In this document: one piece after another, positions 60,295-64,000 of the stretch
How positions within the stretch are numbered: position 1 is the first letter of the stretch
Layout: every line of letters starts with the position of its first letter
From: Campylobacter blaseri
GTDB lineage: Bacteria > Campylobacterota > Campylobacteria > Campylobacterales > Campylobacteraceae
DNA: 64,000 nt
Direction of reading: 5' to 3'
NCBI RefSeq assembly: GCF_013201895.1
Contig: NZ_CP053841.1
Location: 1,550,001 to 1,614,000 of the forward strand
Translations under genes and position numbers: made by a program
The notes under the pieces: generated by a model
The model's database searches: none
The model's input: only the letters and a program-made list of their open reading frames with translations
What the model was told of the DNA's origin: nothing

Positions 60295-61510
60295 CTTCCT
60301 TTTTATTTATTGGCATTTTTATTTTAAAACAGACTCCGTTTTTTGTGTTATAAAACGATATCTCACCATTCATATTTTCTATGATTGTCTTACTTATATA
60401 CAATCCAAGACCAGTTCCACTTGATGGGTGTTTAGTTGTAAAGTATGGTTCAAAAATTTTATCAATATGTTCTTTTTTTATATTTTTTCCATTATTGAAA
60501 AATAAAATTTCTACAAATTCTAAATCTTTATTTAAAAAAACTTTGATTTTTTTATCAGCTTGCTTTAAATCCTTCATTGCATCCATAGCATTTGATAGTA
60601 AATTCATAAATGCTTGCGAAAGCTCGCTTTTAAATCCCAATATCTTAGCATCATCTTTAAAGTTTTTTTCTACATCCACCTGCCCATCAATCAGCGAGCA
60701 TTTTAACATAGACAGAGCATCATCAAAAGCCTCTTTAACAAAAAAAAGCTCTTTTTCTTTATTTGATTTAAAAAAATCACTAAAATCCTGTATGGTTTTT
60801 GACATATTTTTAATAACTGCTTTTGAATGTTCATAAGCATCATTGAAATTTTCTATATCATTAATATTTTGCTTCATTTGAAACAGATTAATACTAAGCT
60901 CGTTTAAAGGTTGTCTCCACTGATGTGCAATGTTTGCTATCATCTCTCCCATTGCTGCAAGCTTTGATTGTTGAGATAGTATTTTATTTTTCTCTTCGTT
61001 TTTAGCTACTTCTATTGCCACTTTTTTTTCTAAATCTTTATTTAGCTTAACAAGTTCTTTGGTCTGTTCCAATACCTTTTGTTCTAATGATAAGTTCAAA
61101 TTTTTTAACTCATTTTTAGTTTCAATAAGCCTTTCATTTAAAAGTATGACCTCAGTAACATCGTGTCTAATAGCTACGAACTCTTCAATATCTCCATTTT
61201 TATCCAAGATAGGAATTACAGTTGCATTTAGATAAAAAACACTTCCATCTTTTGCAAGGTTTTTTATAATTCCTTTATATACTTTTTTAGACAATATAGT
61301 TTTCCATAGTTTTTCAAATATTTTTCGGCTTACATCTGGATGTCTTACTATATTGTGATTAGCCCCTAAAAGCTCTTCTTTTGAATACTTGCTAATTTTA
61401 CAAAACTCATCATTTACAAAAGTTATATTGCCTTCAACATCTGTTTTAGAAACAATATTACTTTTATCTATCGCATTTTGATATTGTTCTAGCCTTGTTT
61501 TGTTATCCAT
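60278..61510 (-). CDS. PAS-domain sensor histidine kinase
   Basis: A 410-residue soluble kinase without membrane helices. It has an N-terminal PAS domain (~10-125; ITFVNDEFCKISKYSKEELL, GSVFYLNATVIPI) resembling redox/aerotaxis PAS folds and a coiled coil (~130-180). The HisKA box has NIAHQWRQPLNEL (His near residue 195). The HATPase domain has NLLSNAMDAM, PYFTTKHPSSGTGLGLYI. It likely senses an intracellular redox or respiratory signal. Its start lies next to decayed carA sequence. Confidence 0.93.
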   Translation of the reverse strand: MDNKTRLEQYQNAIDKSNIVSKTDVEGNITFVNDEFCKISKYSKEELLGANHNIVRHPDVSRKIFEKLWKTILSKKVYKGIIKNLAKDGSVFYLNATVIPILDKNGDIEEFVAIRHDVTEVILLNERLIETKNELKNLNLSLEQKVLEQTKELVKLNKDLEKKVAIEVAKNEEKNKILSQQSKLAAMGEMIANIAHQWRQPLNELSINLFQMKQNINDIENFNDAYEHSKAVIKNMSKTIQDFSDFFKSNKEKELFFVKEAFDDALSMLKCSLIDGQVDVEKNFKDDAKILGFKSELSQAFMNLLSNAMDAMKDLKQADKKIKVFLNKDLEFVEILFFNNGKNIKKEHIDKIFEPYFTTKHPSSGTGLGLYISKTIIENMNGEISFYNTKNGVCFKIKMPINKKEDDEKH

Positions 61511-61553
61511 ACATAAACCTATTTGAATTTTCAGCTTCTAAAAATGACATTTA

Positions 61554-62021
61554 AAAACAGCCAAATCTTATCTTATCGCTTTAAGTGCTTTTTAAGCTAT
61601 CTTTGTCTTTAATTTCTGTTGAATAACAGCCTTTAAACTACTTTTACCTATTAAAAGCTCAGATAAATACCCTGTATCTATGTCATAAACAATTATGTTT
61701 ATCATCTTTTTCAAACCACTCTTTTAAGCTCTGTTTTGATATAAAATTAGAAGGTTTGTTGTTTATACTTCTAACTATAATTCCATCTACTTAAATCTTA
61801 TCACTTTTGCGATCACTTTCATTTATTCCAACTATACCAATTTCAAGCATAGAAAAAACTATAATTTTATTGGCATTTAAAGGATCTATTATAGCGCTTT
61901 CATAGCCAACCATCGATCTATTTACAACAAGTGGAGATAAGTATGTTCCCTTTTTTTCATAAACTTTTGCTGTAAGAAAAACATCATTTTCAAGATAGAT
62001 ATAAACCTTTGTGGCGTCCAT
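61554..62021 (-). pseudogene. carA: Decayed N-terminal fragment of carbamoyl-phosphate synthase small subunit
   Basis: The intact 76-codon frame (61791-62021) reads like CarA residues 1-76 (VYIYLENDVFLTAKVYEK, LVVNRSMVGYESAI, IVFSMLEIGIVGINESD). After an in-frame TAA the same frame continues the CarA sequence (VDGIIVRSINNKPSNFISKQ, SLKEWFEKDD). Frame changes then carry it on (YDIDTGYLSELL, SSLKAVI and TEIKDKDSLKS). The glutaminase domain is missing. One in-frame stop plus at least two frameshifts show decay, not a sequencing slip. In C. jejuni carA lies in the same neighbourhood as DUF507 and purA (recalled). Confidence 0.85.
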
Positions 62022-62573
62022 TTAAAACATACCTCTTTTTTTAAGCTCTTCCTCGTAGTATTTTTCAAATGTCATATCGTAATCCTCGCTTCCAGGAATT
62101 AGTTTCTTTGCCAATTTATCTAGTTTTTCTACAACGATATCCTCTATGTCTTCATAGCTTTTTAAATAGCTTATTATTGATGAGTAGATAACATTTTTTG
62201 CCTTGTTTTCAGAAACCTTATAATCTATAAGGTCTTTTTTCCAAGATGTTTCTAATATCTCGTGAGAGAGGCTATTATACCTCTCCTCCTTATCTAGTAT
62301 AAAATTACTATCTTCTGCAAGACGTCTTTTAATCATCCAAAACATACTTCTTTTATCAACTTGCATTATGTTCATATCTTCAATATTTTCATCAAGAATG
62401 TCATTTGCTTTTTCATCTAACGCTCTTTCGGCTTTAGCATCGGCCATTAAAATTTCTTCAGCGACTTTAACAACAGGTTCAATACCTGCATTAAAGACCA
62501 TAAATCCTGAATTAAACATATCTATGCCTATTTTTCTAGATATATATGGAATATGTGGTATTTTTATACGCAT
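62022..62573 (-). CDS. DUF507 family protein
   Basis: A 183-residue acidic helical protein with the DUF507 layout: RIKIPHIPYISRKIGIDMFN at the start, EDMNIMQVDKRSMFWMIKR in the middle and EEELKKRGMF at the end. The function is unknown. It is conserved beside purA in campylobacters (recalled) and ends right at the start of the carA remnant. Expression likely follows purA. Confidence 0.88.
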   Translation of the reverse strand: MRIKIPHIPYISRKIGIDMFNSGFMVFNAGIEPVVKVAEEILMADAKAERALDEKANDILDENIEDMNIMQVDKRSMFWMIKRRLAEDSNFILDKEERYNSLSHEILETSWKKDLIDYKVSENKAKNVIYSSIISYLKSYEDIEDIVVEKLDKLAKKLIPGSEDYDMTFEKYYEEELKKRGMF

Positions 62574-62599
62574 TTAAATTCCTTTCTTTTTTTGTTTTT

Positions 62600-64000
<1,401 letters not shown>

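Noticed and set aside
61791-62021. An independent 76-residue hypothetical gene
   Set aside because: Its sequence is the CarA N-terminus, and CarA-like sequence continues past its stop in the same and other frames.

Overview
The window is a low-GC chromosomal segment of a Campylobacter-type epsilonproteobacterium. The evidence is the gene content and order: tolQ-tolR-tolA/tonB-tolB-pal beside an F1Fo ATP synthase operon with split b/b' subunits and without a and c genes, parAB, a biotin ligase lacking the HTH domain, fmt, proB without a PUA domain, obgE, rpmA and rplU. Further on come uvrA with a TSUP gene, a DUF2325/fldA block, PFOR, a HAD phosphatase, cadF, rpsI-rplM, addAB, and a purA/DUF507 block. 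From memory, many of these blocks are also neighbours in C. jejuni, but they are joined differently here, and several proteins (for example CadF) differ enough that this is a different species.

Layout. 0-14.8 kb is housekeeping, all on the minus strand: Tol-Pal envelope system, ATP synthase, chromosome partitioning, and small metabolic and ribosomal genes. 14.9-20.4 kb is a lactate module: a membrane-associated FAD/Fe-S D-lactate dehydrogenase-type protein on minus and an LctP permease on plus, with a Cys-rich lipoprotein between them. 20.9-37.66 kb is an accessory island, read leftwards. It holds a TpsB/CdiB transporter gene broken by one frameshift, a 3376-residue TpsA/CdiA-like exoprotein, and a train of tightly overlapping small genes likely to be immunity genes. 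It ends with an orphan toxin/immunity remnant and two copies of a short repeat/signal-peptide element. 37.66-51.6 kb returns to core genes (polA, a PIN/NYN-like protein, uvrA, TSUP, fldA block, PFOR, HAD). 51.6-58.9 kb carries cadF, rpsI, rplM and addAB. 59-61.5 kb is a two-component system with a di-haem cytochrome c. 61.55-62.0 kb holds a decayed carA. The window ends with DUF507, purA and the 3' end of a HisZ-like gene.

The most notable region is the two-partner secretion island. The last ~180 residues of the giant exoprotein look like an alpha/beta-hydrolase: an oxyanion-type FVNGMGN, a Ser nucleophile in AHSAG (S3277), a candidate Asp (D3333) and a candidate His (H3358). This suggests a lipase/esterase contact-dependent toxin. 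Just before it lies an HEMTH zincin motif (H3015-H3019). Two paralogous multi-pass membrane proteins overlap the toxin gene end to end and are the best immunity candidates. The 3' end of a downstream immunity-like family is also found immediately beside the polA stop codon, so the island appears to be bracketed by direct repeats of that gene end.

All functional calls come from reading the translations and motifs. No database search was possible. Comparisons with C. jejuni are from memory.
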